A stretch of 64,000 nt of DNA from Rhodoferax sp. (GTDB taxonomy: Bacteria; Pseudomonadota; Gammaproteobacteria; Burkholderiales; Burkholderiaceae_C): contig JAGRPL010000012.1 in the NCBI GenBank assembly GCA_019449595.1, positions 1-64,000 on the forward strand. The letters are read 5' to 3'. Both the position numbers and the translations under genes were made by a program. How positions within the stretch are numbered: the stretch's first letter is position 1; each line of letters begins with the position of its first letter. Positions 56,619 to 64,000 of the stretch are shown here, piece after piece. Under the pieces are notes generated by a model. The model saw only the letters and a list, made by a program, of their open reading frames with translations. It had not been told where the DNA came from and did not search any database.

Positions 56619-59600
56619 ATGTCCCAGGGCACCATCCGCATTCGCGGAGCGCGGCAGCACAATCTCAAGAACATTGACCTCGACATCCGCACGGGTGAGT
56701 TGACGGTCGTCACCGGGCCCAGCGGGTCCGGCAAATCCAGCCTGGTGTTTGACACGCTGTATGCCGAAGGGCAGCGGCGCTACGTGGAAACGTTCTCGGC
56801 CTACGCCCGCCAGTTTCTGGACCGCATGGACAAACCGGCGGTGGACAAGGTGGAAGGCGTGCCGCCCGCCATTGCCATCGACCAGACCAACCCGGTGCGC
56901 TCTAGCCGCTCCACCGTGGGCACCATGACGGAGCTCAACGACCACATCAAGCTGCTGTATTCCCGCGCTGGCGCCCTGTTCGACCGCCAAACCGCGCTGC
57001 CGGTGCAGCACGACACGCCCGAGACCATCTACGCCGAACTGTTGCGCCGCGCCCAGGCCGAGGGCGACCCCCGCCTGGTGCTGACTTTTCCGGTGGAGCT
57101 GCCAGCATCGACGACCGCCGAGGAAGTGACCCAGTGGTTGTCCGCCAGCGGCTTCACCCGCGTGCAGGCTGAGCGCGAGGTGTCCACCATCGCAGGCTCG
57201 CGCAAGGTGCTGGACGTGGTCGCCGACCGCTTTCGCATGGCCAATGTGGAGAAGGCGCGCGCCCTGGAAGCGATTGAGGTCGCCCTCAAGCGTGGCAGCG
57301 GCCGACTCAATGTTTATGTTCTGAATGAGGCTTCAGTGCCCGTGGAATCTGCGCAACCAGCTGCAGAATTGATAGCGGATGTGGCGGCTCCGACCTGGCG
57401 TTTCTCCACCGGCCTGCACTGCCCGCAGAGCGACATCCGCTACCAGGACCCGATTGCCTCGCTGTTTTCCTTCAACTCGGCCGTGGGGGCCTGCGAGGCC
57501 TGCCGCGGCTTTGGCCGCGTGGTGGGCGTGGATATGGGGCTGGTCATTCCCAACGACAAGCTCACGCTGCGCGCCGGCGCCGTCAAGCCCATGCAGACCC
57601 CCGCCTGGCAGGAGTGCCAGGACGATCTGATGCGCCACGCCGAAGGGGCCGGCATCCCGCGCGACACGCCCTGGTACAAGCTCACGCCCGAGCAGCAGGG
57701 CTGGGTGATCAACGGTTCGCCCAACTGGAACGGCAAGTGGAACCAGCACTGGTTCGGCATTCGGCGCTTCTTCGAATACCTGGAGAGCAAGGCCTACAAG
57801 ATGCACATCCGCGTGCTGCTGTCCAAGTACCGCAGCTACACGCCGTGCGGCACCTGTGGCGGGGCGCGGCTGAAGACCGAGAGCCTGCTGTGGCGCATTG
57901 GGAGCAAGGAGCAGGCGGATGCGGTTTTGGCGCCGGCCAAGCGCTTCATGCCGCAGGGCGTTCAATGGACCCGTGCGCAGCTGGAGGCCTTGCCGGGGCT
58001 GTGTTTGCATGACCTGATGCTGCTGCCGCTGGACAAGCTGCGGCGCTTCTTTGATGCCTTGCAGGCGGGGGTAGGCGTGGCGGGGGTGCCCAACCCGGCG
58101 TCGGCTACAACGGAAGCGGAAGCCAAGACATTGAAGCTCCTGCTCGAAGAAGTCTGCACCCGGCTGAAGTACCTGTGCGACGTCGGCATCGGCTACCTCA
58201 CGCTGGACCGCCAGAGTCGCACCCTGAGTGGCGGGGAGGTGCAGCGCATCAACCTCACCACCGCCCTGGGCACGTCCCTGGTCAACACCCTGTTCGTGCT
58301 GGATGAGCCCAGCATCGGCCTGCACCCGCGTGACATGGACCGCATCATCGTCGCCATGCAGCGCCTGCGCGACGCCGGCAACACCCTGGTGGTGGTGGAG
58401 CACGACCCGGCGGTCATGCTGGCTGCCGACCGCATGATCGACATGGGCCCGGGCCCGGGCGAGAAGGGCGGCCGCATCGTGTTCGACGGCTCCACGGCCG
58501 ACCTGCGCGGCGCCGACACGCTGACCGGTGCCTACCTGGGCGGGCGCAAGCAGGTGGGCATGGGCTTCAAGCGCATGGTCACCCCCAGCACGCCGCGCCT
58601 GGTGCTGGAAGGCGCCACCGAGCACAACCTGAAAAACGTGCACGTCGAAATCCCGCTGCAGCGCCTGGTGTGCATCACCGGCGTCAGCGGCTCGGGCAAG
58701 TCCACCCTGGTGCAGGACGTGCTGGCGCCGGCGCTGTTGCGCCACTTCGGCAAGGCCACCGAGACGCCCGGCGCGCATGAGCGCCTGCTGGGCGCCGAGC
58801 AGCTGAGCGAGGTGGTGTTTGTGGACCAGTCGCCCATCGGCAAGACGGCGCGTTCCAACCCGGTGAGCTATGTCGGTGCCTGGGACGCCGTGCGCGAGAT
58901 CTTTGCCGGTGCCGACCTGGCCCGCGAGCGCGGCTACACGGCCAGCAAGTTCAGCTTCAACGGCGGCGACGGCCGCTGCCCCACCTGCGGTGGCTCGGGC
59001 TTTGAGCACATCGAGATGCAGTTCCTGAGCGACGTGTACCTGCGCTGCCCCGACTGCGACGGCAAGCGTTACCGGCCGGAGATTCTGGAGGTGACGATTG
59101 AGCGCAAGGGCCGGCGCGTCAATGTGTCTGACGTGCTGGAGCTGACGGTGAGCGAAGCCGCCGACCTGTTCAGCGCCGACCGCGACGTGATCCGTGCCCT
59201 GCAGCCCATCGTGGATGTGGGCCTGGAATATGTGAAGCTGGGCCAGCCTGTGCCCACGCTGTCGGGCGGCGAGGCCCAGCGCCTGAAGGTGGCGGGCTTT
59301 CTGGCCGAAGCCGCCAAGGCCAGCACCGCCAGCCGCCAGGCCGTGGCGCGCCGGGGCACGCTGTTCATGCTGGACGAGCCGACCACGGGCCTGCACTTTG
59401 ACGACATTGCCAAGCTGATGCGCGCGCTGCGCAAGCTGCTGGAGGCGGGGCATTCGCTGCTGGTGATCGAGCACAACCTGGATGTGATCCGCGCCTCCGA
59501 CTGGCTGATCGACCTGGGCTCGGAAGGGGGCGATGCCGGCGGCGAGGTGGTGGCGTTGGGCACGCCGGAGGATGTGATGTTGCACGCTACCTCGCACACC

Positions 59601-62600
59601 GGGCGGGCACTTAGGGAGTATGCGGCGGCCATGGGGGTGGTGCATTCGGTTGCGGAGCCTGCCGTGGCGTACCTGGAGCGCGCTGCCGGGGTTGGCGCTG
59701 CGCCGGGAGCCTCATACGCCGGCTTCGCCGCCGCAAAATCGGCACCCGGCGCAGCGCCTGCCCCGGCGGGTGGCGGGCTCGCTGACGCATCGGACTCCAT
59801 TCGTATCGTCAATGCCAAGGAACACAATCTCAAGTCCTTGAGCGTGGACATTCCGCGGGGCAAGTTCAACGTGGTGACCGGGGTTTCGGGTTCGGGCAAA
59901 TCGACCCTGGCGTTTGACATCCTGTTCAACGAAGGCCAGCGCCGCTACCTGGAGTCGCTCAATGCCTATGCGCGCTCCATCGTGCAGCCAGCGGGCCGGC
60001 CGGAAGTCGACGCGGTGTATGGCATTCCGCCCACGGTGGCCATCGAGCAGCGGCTCTCAAGGGGCGGGCGCAAGTCCACGGTGGGCACCACGACCGAGGT
60101 CTGGCACTTCCTGCGTCTTTTGTATGTGAAGCTGGGCACGCAGCACTGCATCCATGACGGCGCGGCGGTGCAGCCGCAGTCGGCCGACAGCATTGCCGCG
60201 CAGTTGCTCAAGAACTTCCGTGGCCAGCACATCGGGCTGCTGGCGCCGCTGGTGTCCGGGCGCAAGGGCGTGTACACCGAGCTGGCCGACTGGGCGCGCC
60301 CGCGTGGCTTCACGCACCTGCGGGTGGACGGGAACTTCCTGCCCACCACCAACTTTCCGCGCATCGACCGCTTCAAGGAACACACCATCGAGCTGCCCGT
60401 GGCCAGCCTGGACGTGAATCCAGCGCAGGAAGCTGCCTTGCGTGAGGCCCTGGCCGCCGCGCTCACGCACGGCAAGGGCGTGGTGCATGTGCTCTACGGC
60501 ATGGACGGCCTGAAGGAGGCGCTGCTGGCCGGCACATCGGCTGCCGGCATTGGCCGCGTGCAGGTGTTCTCTACCAAACGGGCCTGCCCGGTGTGTTCCA
60601 CCTCCTACGTGGAGCTGGACCCGCGCCTCTTCAGCTACAACAGCAAGCACGGCTGGTGCCCTGATTGCGTGGGTACCGGCGTGGCCCTGACCAAAGAGCA
60701 GCGCAAGGTGTTTGACGACTCCGTGAAGGACGACGACAACAAGGGCCGCGAGCAGACCTTTGCCGAGGTGGACATTGAGGACCTCCACGACGCCACCTGC
60801 CCCACCTGCCAGGGCACGCGGCTGAACGCTACAGCGCGGGCCGTGCAGTTTGCCGGTGTCGGCATTGCCGACATAGCGCGCCTGAGCGTGAGCGATGTGC
60901 GCCAGTGGGTGCAGACGCTGCAGGTGGCGGGCGGCATGAGCGCCCGCGAGGCCGACATCGCCCGCGACCTGGTGCCAGAAATCAGGAGCCGGCTGGAGTT
61001 TCTGGAACAGGTGGGCCTGGGCTACCTCACGCTGGACCGGGGCGCACCCACGCTCAGCGGTGGCGAGGCGCAGCGCATCCGGTTGGCCGCGCAGCTGGGC
61101 AGCAACCTGCAGGGCGTGTGCTATGTGCTGGACGAGCCCACCATCGGCCTGCACGCGCGGGACAACGCAATCCTGCTGGGTGCCTTGCGGTCGTTGAGCG
61201 ACAAGGGCAACACCCTGGTGGTGGTGGAGCACGACGAGGACACCATCCGCCATGCGGACCACATCATCGACATCGGGCCCAGCGCGGGCAAACGCGGCGG
61301 GCGGCTAGTGGCAGAGGGTTCGGTGGCCGATGTGCAGAACGCCGCAGACTCCCAGACCGGACGGTATCTGCTGCATGCGATGCGGCATCCGTTGATGCCG
61401 CGCCGGTCGGTGGTTTCGTATGCGGAATCGGTGGCGCGCGCCGAGGCTGCAAAATCGGCCTCCGGCGTGCCGGCTTCGGCCGGTGAGGGTGCCGCGGGCA
61501 AGAAGCCAAGGGGCAAAGCCGCCAAGGCCGCGGAGGTGGCGGCTGCCAATGCAGCGGCCAGCGCGGCGGCCAATGCGGAGTACGCCAGCCGCGGTGTGGT
61601 GGACGCCAGCGCGCCACTGCAATGGATCACGGTGCAGGGCGCCAACCTGCACAACCTGCAAGCCGTTACGGCCCATGTTCCGCTCAAGCGCCTGGTCGCC
61701 ATCACCGGTGTCTCCGGCTCCGGCAAGTCCACGCTGGCGCGCGATGTGCTGCTGACCAACGTGCAGGCCGCTGTGCAGAAACGCAGCACCAAGGCGGGGC
61801 GGGATGCGCTCGACGCCGGGGAGTCCATCCCCTGGACCGGCTGCGAGGGCGTGACTGGCTTCGAGACCGTGGACCGCGTGCTGGAAGTGGACCAGACCCC
61901 CATCGGCAAGACGCCCCGCAGTTGCCCGGCCACCTACATCGGCTTCTGGGACACCATTCGCAAGCTCTTTGCCGACACGCTGGAGGCCAAGGCCCGGGGC
62001 TACGCGGCCAACCGTTTCAGCTTCAACACCGGTGAGGGCCGCTGCCCCGGCTGCGAGGGGCAGGGCATTCGTACTATCGGCATGAGCTTTTTGCCCGACG
62101 TGAAGGTGCTGTGCGAAACCTGCAAGGGCGCGCGCTTCAACCCCGAGACGCAGGCCGTTACCTGGCGCGGCAAGAACATTGGCGACGTGCTGCAGATGGA
62201 GGTGGACGAGGCGGTGGAATTCTTCGCCGCCATGCCCTCCATTGCCCACCCGCTGCAGCTGCTGAAGGACGTGGGGCTGGGGTATCTGACGCTGGGTCAG
62301 CCCTCGCCCACGCTCAGCGGTGGCGAGGCGCAGCGCATCAAGCTGGTGACGGAGCTGTCCAAGGTGCGCGACGACATTGGCAAGCGCGGCCAGAAGGCCC
62401 CGCACACGCTGTACGTGCTGGACGAGCCCACCGTGGGCCTGCACATGAGCGATGTGGAAAAACTCATCCACGTGCTGCACCGCCTGGTGAACGGCGGGCA
62501 CAGCGTGGTCGTCATCGAGCACGACCTGGACGTGATCGCCGAGGCCGACTGGGTCATCGACCTGGGGCCGGACGGCGGCAACGCCGGCGGCCAGGTCGTG

Positions 62601-62678
62601 GCCGCGGACACACCGGAGGCGGTGGTGCGGCTGGGCACCCACACCGGCAAGGCATTGCAGGCGGTGCTGTCGCGATGA
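56619..62678 (+). CDS. uvrA: Double-length UvrA with four ABC ATPase cassettes
   Basis: The 2019-residue protein is about twice normal UvrA (~940) and is the damage-recognition subunit of excinuclease ABC, or a paralogue. Walker A motifs are near residues 34, 688, 1088 and 1697; LSGGE signatures near 536, 882, 1481 and 1900; each is followed by LDEPxxGLH. Zinc-finger cysteines are seen in both halves (CPTCGGSGFEHIEMQF with CPDCDGKRY; CPGCEGQGIRTIGMSF with CETCKGARF). Two linkers, around residues 1015-1060 and 1590-1640, are Ala/Gly/Ser-rich. A repeat copy encodes residues ~245-252 (AQPAAELIA). It has a single uninterrupted frame. Housekeeping UvrA may lie elsewhere. Confidence 0.95.
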   Translation: MSQGTIRIRGARQHNLKNIDLDIRTGELTVVTGPSGSGKSSLVFDTLYAEGQRRYVETFSAYARQFLDRMDKPAVDKVEGVPPAIAIDQTNPVRSSRSTVGTMTELNDHIKLLYSRAGALFDRQTALPVQHDTPETIYAELLRRAQAEGDPRLVLTFPVELPASTTAEEVTQWLSASGFTRVQAEREVSTIAGSRKVLDVVADRFRMANVEKARALEAIEVALKRGSGRLNVYVLNEASVPVESAQPAAELIADVAAPTWRFSTGLHCPQSDIRYQDPIASLFSFNSAVGACEACRGFGRVVGVDMGLVIPNDKLTLRAGAVKPMQTPAWQECQDDLMRHAEGAGIPRDTPWYKLTPEQQGWVINGSPNWNGKWNQHWFGIRRFFEYLESKAYKMHIRVLLSKYRSYTPCGTCGGARLKTESLLWRIGSKEQADAVLAPAKRFMPQGVQWTRAQLEALPGLCLHDLMLLPLDKLRRFFDALQAGVGVAGVPNPASATTEAEAKTLKLLLEEVCTRLKYLCDVGIGYLTLDRQSRTLSGGEVQRINLTTALGTSLVNTLFVLDEPSIGLHPRDMDRIIVAMQRLRDAGNTLVVVEHDPAVMLAADRMIDMGPGPGEKGGRIVFDGSTADLRGADTLTGAYLGGRKQVGMGFKRMVTPSTPRLVLEGATEHNLKNVHVEIPLQRLVCITGVSGSGKSTLVQDVLAPALLRHFGKATETPGAHERLLGAEQLSEVVFVDQSPIGKTARSNPVSYVGAWDAVREIFAGADLARERGYTASKFSFNGGDGRCPTCGGSGFEHIEMQFLSDVYLRCPDCDGKRYRPEILEVTIERKGRRVNVSDVLELTVSEAADLFSADRDVIRALQPIVDVGLEYVKLGQPVPTLSGGEAQRLKVAGFLAEAAKASTASRQAVARRGTLFMLDEPTTGLHFDDIAKLMRALRKLLEAGHSLLVIEHNLDVIRASDWLIDLGSEGGDAGGEVVALGTPEDVMLHATSHTGRALREYAAAMGVVHSVAEPAVAYLERAAGVGAAPGASYAGFAAAKSAPGAAPAPAGGGLADASDSIRIVNAKEHNLKSLSVDIPRGKFNVVTGVSGSGKSTLAFDILFNEGQRRYLESLNAYARSIVQPAGRPEVDAVYGIPPTVAIEQRLSRGGRKSTVGTTTEVWHFLRLLYVKLGTQHCIHDGAAVQPQSADSIAAQLLKNFRGQHIGLLAPLVSGRKGVYTELADWARPRGFTHLRVDGNFLPTTNFPRIDRFKEHTIELPVASLDVNPAQEAALREALAAALTHGKGVVHVLYGMDGLKEALLAGTSAAGIGRVQVFSTKRACPVCSTSYVELDPRLFSYNSKHGWCPDCVGTGVALTKEQRKVFDDSVKDDDNKGREQTFAEVDIEDLHDATCPTCQGTRLNATARAVQFAGVGIADIARLSVSDVRQWVQTLQVAGGMSAREADIARDLVPEIRSRLEFLEQVGLGYLTLDRGAPTLSGGEAQRIRLAAQLGSNLQGVCYVLDEPTIGLHARDNAILLGALRSLSDKGNTLVVVEHDEDTIRHADHIIDIGPSAGKRGGRLVAEGSVADVQNAADSQTGRYLLHAMRHPLMPRRSVVSYAESVARAEAAKSASGVPASAGEGAAGKKPRGKAAKAAEVAAANAAASAAANAEYASRGVVDASAPLQWITVQGANLHNLQAVTAHVPLKRLVAITGVSGSGKSTLARDVLLTNVQAAVQKRSTKAGRDALDAGESIPWTGCEGVTGFETVDRVLEVDQTPIGKTPRSCPATYIGFWDTIRKLFADTLEAKARGYAANRFSFNTGEGRCPGCEGQGIRTIGMSFLPDVKVLCETCKGARFNPETQAVTWRGKNIGDVLQMEVDEAVEFFAAMPSIAHPLQLLKDVGLGYLTLGQPSPTLSGGEAQRIKLVTELSKVRDDIGKRGQKAPHTLYVLDEPTVGLHMSDVEKLIHVLHRLVNGGHSVVVIEHDLDVIAEADWVIDLGPDGGNAGGQVVAADTPEAVVRLGTHTGKALQAVLSR
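57350..57376 (-). repeat. Dispersed 27-bp repeat, copy 9, inside uvrA
   Basis: Reverse copy (TGCGCA-ACCA-GCTG-CAGAATTGA-TAGC), one base off in the GCTA block. It is read in phase GCG-CAA-CCA and gives AQPAAELIA, in a variable loop between the first cassette's N-terminal region and the zinc domains. Confidence 0.75.
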
Positions 62679-63025
62679 GCCAGGAAATGCAAGCGCTCAC
62701 CGAAGCCCTGCGCGTCTTTGCCGCCGAGCGCGACTGGGTGCAGTTCCATTCCCCCAAGAACCTGGCCTGCGCGCTGTCGGTGGAGGCGGCCGAGTTGCTG
62801 GAGCACTTCCAGTGGCTCACCGAAGCGCAGAGCCGCGCCCTTGGGCAAGAGAAGACGCAAGAGGTAGCCGCAGAGGCGGCGGACGTGTTCCTTTACCTGC
62901 TGCAGCTGTGCGACCAGCTGGATATCGACCTGCTGACCGCCGCACGGGACAAGGTGGAGGTCAACCGCAAAAAATACCCGGTGGCCACCGCGCGCGGCAA
63001 CGCCAGGAAGCACCCCGAGTTTTGA
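62675..63025 (+). CDS. MazG-like nucleotide pyrophosphohydrolase
   Basis: A 116-residue all-helical protein of the MazG/RS21-C6 superfamily that should hydrolyse non-canonical or surplus (d)NTPs. The metal-binding E-x2-E...E-x2-D motifs are seen as VEAAELLEHFQW and EAADVFLYLLQL. The C-terminal KYPVATARGNARKHPEF is typical. It overlaps the uvrA stop (ATGA) and so is translationally coupled to it, a plausible nucleotide-pool partner for repair. Confidence 0.92.
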   Translation: MSQEMQALTEALRVFAAERDWVQFHSPKNLACALSVEAAELLEHFQWLTEAQSRALGQEKTQEVAAEAADVFLYLLQLCDQLDIDLLTAARDKVEVNRKKYPVATARGNARKHPEF

Positions 63026-63357
63026 TGTATTTGCTATAAAAAAAGTAGCTGGCTGCGCAATTAATACGTAGCTTTCAACTGGTTTGATAGCAAAAAACAA
63101 CATCATCCAAACGATTGCCAACCCTACAGGAACGTCAAAAATGACGTTCTCCGATGCGGTGTGGACTCGCCCACGCGACATTAGTTCGATCGTTAAACTA
63201 TATCGGGTTTGTCCCTATGGGTTTAATTTTCAGCGTTTACATAATTAGTTCATCGTTCGTACTAAATGCATCGTGTTGCATTTAACGCAGCACGATGGCT
63301 CGGATGAGTCTTTCCAAAACCAATGGCCTGTCACAGGCCAACTTACTGGAGACATAG
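63026..63357. other. Intergenic region upstream of the xylF-like gene
   Basis: A 332-bp AT-richer stretch with no gene seen. Besides repeat copy 10 it holds an 8-bp perfect inverted repeat GAACGTCA-AAAA-TGACGTTC (63130-63149) and an 11-bp inverted repeat with one mismatch (63269-63279 and 63287-63297, CATCGTGTTGC type). These are operator-like and probably bind regulators of the sugar transport gene. Confidence 0.6.
63033..63059 (+). repeat. Dispersed 27-bp repeat, copy 10, downstream of the MazG-like gene
   Basis: Forward copy (GCTA-TAAAAAAAG-TAGC-TGGC-TGCGCA), near consensus, preceded by TT. A degenerate inverted partner with longer spacing follows (GTAGC at 63068 to GATAGCAA at 63092), so the two could form a hairpin around GCGCA. 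Confidence 0.85.
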
Positions 63358-64000
63358 ATGAAACTGAAGACATCCCTAACAGCCCTGGCCCTGAGCTTGG
63401 CCGCCGCTGGTGCATTCGCCCAAGTTGTGGGTGTGAGCTGGTCCAATTTCCAGGAAGAGCGCTGGAAGACCGATGAAACCGCCATCAAGGCCCAATTGGC
63501 CAAGGACGGCGCAACGTACATCAGTGCCGATGCTGCAGGTTCCCCTGAGAAGCAGCTGGCAGACATTGACAGCCTGATTGCCAAGGGTGCAAAGGCGCTG
63601 ATCATTCTGGCCATGGACAAGGATGCGATTCTGCCTGCCGTCAACAAGGCCAAGCAGCAAAAAATTCCCGTGGTGGCCTATGACCGTTTGATCGAAGCGC
63701 CTGGCGTGTACTACATCACGTTTGACAACGTGGAAGTGGGGCGCATGCAAGCCCGAGCCATCTTTGCAGTCAAGCCCAAGGGCAACTACGTGATGATTAA
63801 AGGCTCGCCGACCGACCCCAACGCCGACTTCCTGCGCGGTGGCCAGCAAGAAATCATTGCTGCAGCCGTCAAGAAGGGCGACATCAAGATTGTGGGCGAG
63901 GAGTACACCGAAGGCTGGAAGCCGGAAGTGGCACAGAAGAACATGGAGCAAATCCTCACCAAGACCGGCGGCAAGGTTGACGCGGTGGTGGCCTCCAACG
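63358..64000 (+). CDS. xylF: Sugar ABC transporter substrate-binding protein, XylF-like (3' end outside window)
   Basis: The first 214 codons of a periplasmic binding protein. A signal peptide is clear ([21 protein letters not shown], cleavage at AFA-Q), followed by a type-I sugar-binding fold with [60 protein letters not shown] and the inter-domain [17 protein letters not shown] motif, all typical of D-xylose-binding proteins. GGAG lies 8 bp before the ATG. Transporter subunits xylG/H should follow to the right. Confidence 0.93.
   Translation, partial: MKLKTSLTALALSLAAAGAFAQVVGVSWSNFQEERWKTDETAIKAQLAKDGATYISADAAGSPEKQLADIDSLIAKGAKALIILAMDKDAILPAVNKAKQQKIPVVAYDRLIEAPGVYYITFDNVEVGRMQARAIFAVKPKGNYVMIKGSPTDPNADFLRGGQQEIIAAAVKKGDIKIVGEEYTEGWKPEVAQKNMEQILTKTGGKVDAVVASN

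Overview
The window looks like chromosomal DNA of a betaproteobacterium of order Burkholderiales, most likely family Comamonadaceae. The basis is high GC with strong GC3 bias, the glyQ-glyS-gmhB-plsC order, a giant four-cassette UvrA, an actP/DUF485 acetate-uptake locus and a liu-type leucine-degradation gene set under a MerR regulator. The genus cannot be fixed from this sequence alone. The window opens in the 3' part of a 5S rRNA gene (the end of an rRNA operon) and closes inside a sugar-binding-protein gene.

Layout. 0-12.6 kb: a metallo-hydrolase and a hypothetical gene on the minus strand, then a plus-strand housekeeping run (GNAT, corC, lnt, glyQ, glyS, gmhB, plsC, a YgjP-like metalloprotease) and two minus-strand genes (chalcone-isomerase-fold periplasmic protein, MBL hydrolase). 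12.6-19.4 kb: liuR, a thioesterase and isovaleryl-CoA dehydrogenase, then an LTA-synthase-like sulfatase, carbonic anhydrase and aceK. 19.4-24.5 kb: a TPP riboswitch and the thiCOSGE thiamine operon. 24.5-34.6 kb: a soluble histidine kinase with a response regulator/TPR protein, a thiolase, a chemoreceptor, an SDR, an acyl-CoA dehydrogenase, a rhodanese, and a TetR gene divergent from an AidB-type acyl-CoA dehydrogenase. 35.0-36.8 kb: an AT-richer islet with a perfect hairpin, a decayed ClC channel gene, a small membrane ORF and a MarR gene. 36.8-47.4 kb: GST, AraC, acyl-CoA ligase, methylcrotonyl-CoA carboxylase (both subunits), a hydroxyacid reductase, HMG-CoA lyase, a YbaK-DUF1289 fusion and an HCCA-isomerase-like protein. 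47.4-56.6 kb: DUF294 signalling protein, DnaQ-like exonuclease, diguanylate cyclase, actP, DUF485, an MHS-type transporter and two small or unknown proteins. 56.6-64 kb: the 2019-residue UvrA, a MazG-like pyrophosphohydrolase and a xylF-like gene.

Metabolic theme. IVD, MCC and HMG-CoA lyase supply most of leucine/isovalerate catabolism, although no methylglutaconyl-CoA hydratase is present. Two identical 22-bp palindromes, one beside liuR and one before the thiolase, suggest that MerR protein controls both sites. Acetate uptake (actP) and AceK (switching isocitrate flux to the glyoxylate shunt) fit an organism living on organic acids.

Most unusual signal. A small interspersed repeat with fixed architecture, TGCGCA-N4-GCTA-N9-TAGC (27 bp = 9 codons), occurs ten times. 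Six copies lie inside genes: both ends of lnt, the N-terminus of the YgjP-like gene, the MccA linker, UvrA, and the exact junction of the YbaK-DUF1289 fusion. All coding copies are read in one phase per orientation. A separate 84-bp palindromic element (28 codons) is translated near the N-terminus of ThiG. No CRISPR array, prophage, complete insertion sequence or recognisable defence system was seen.
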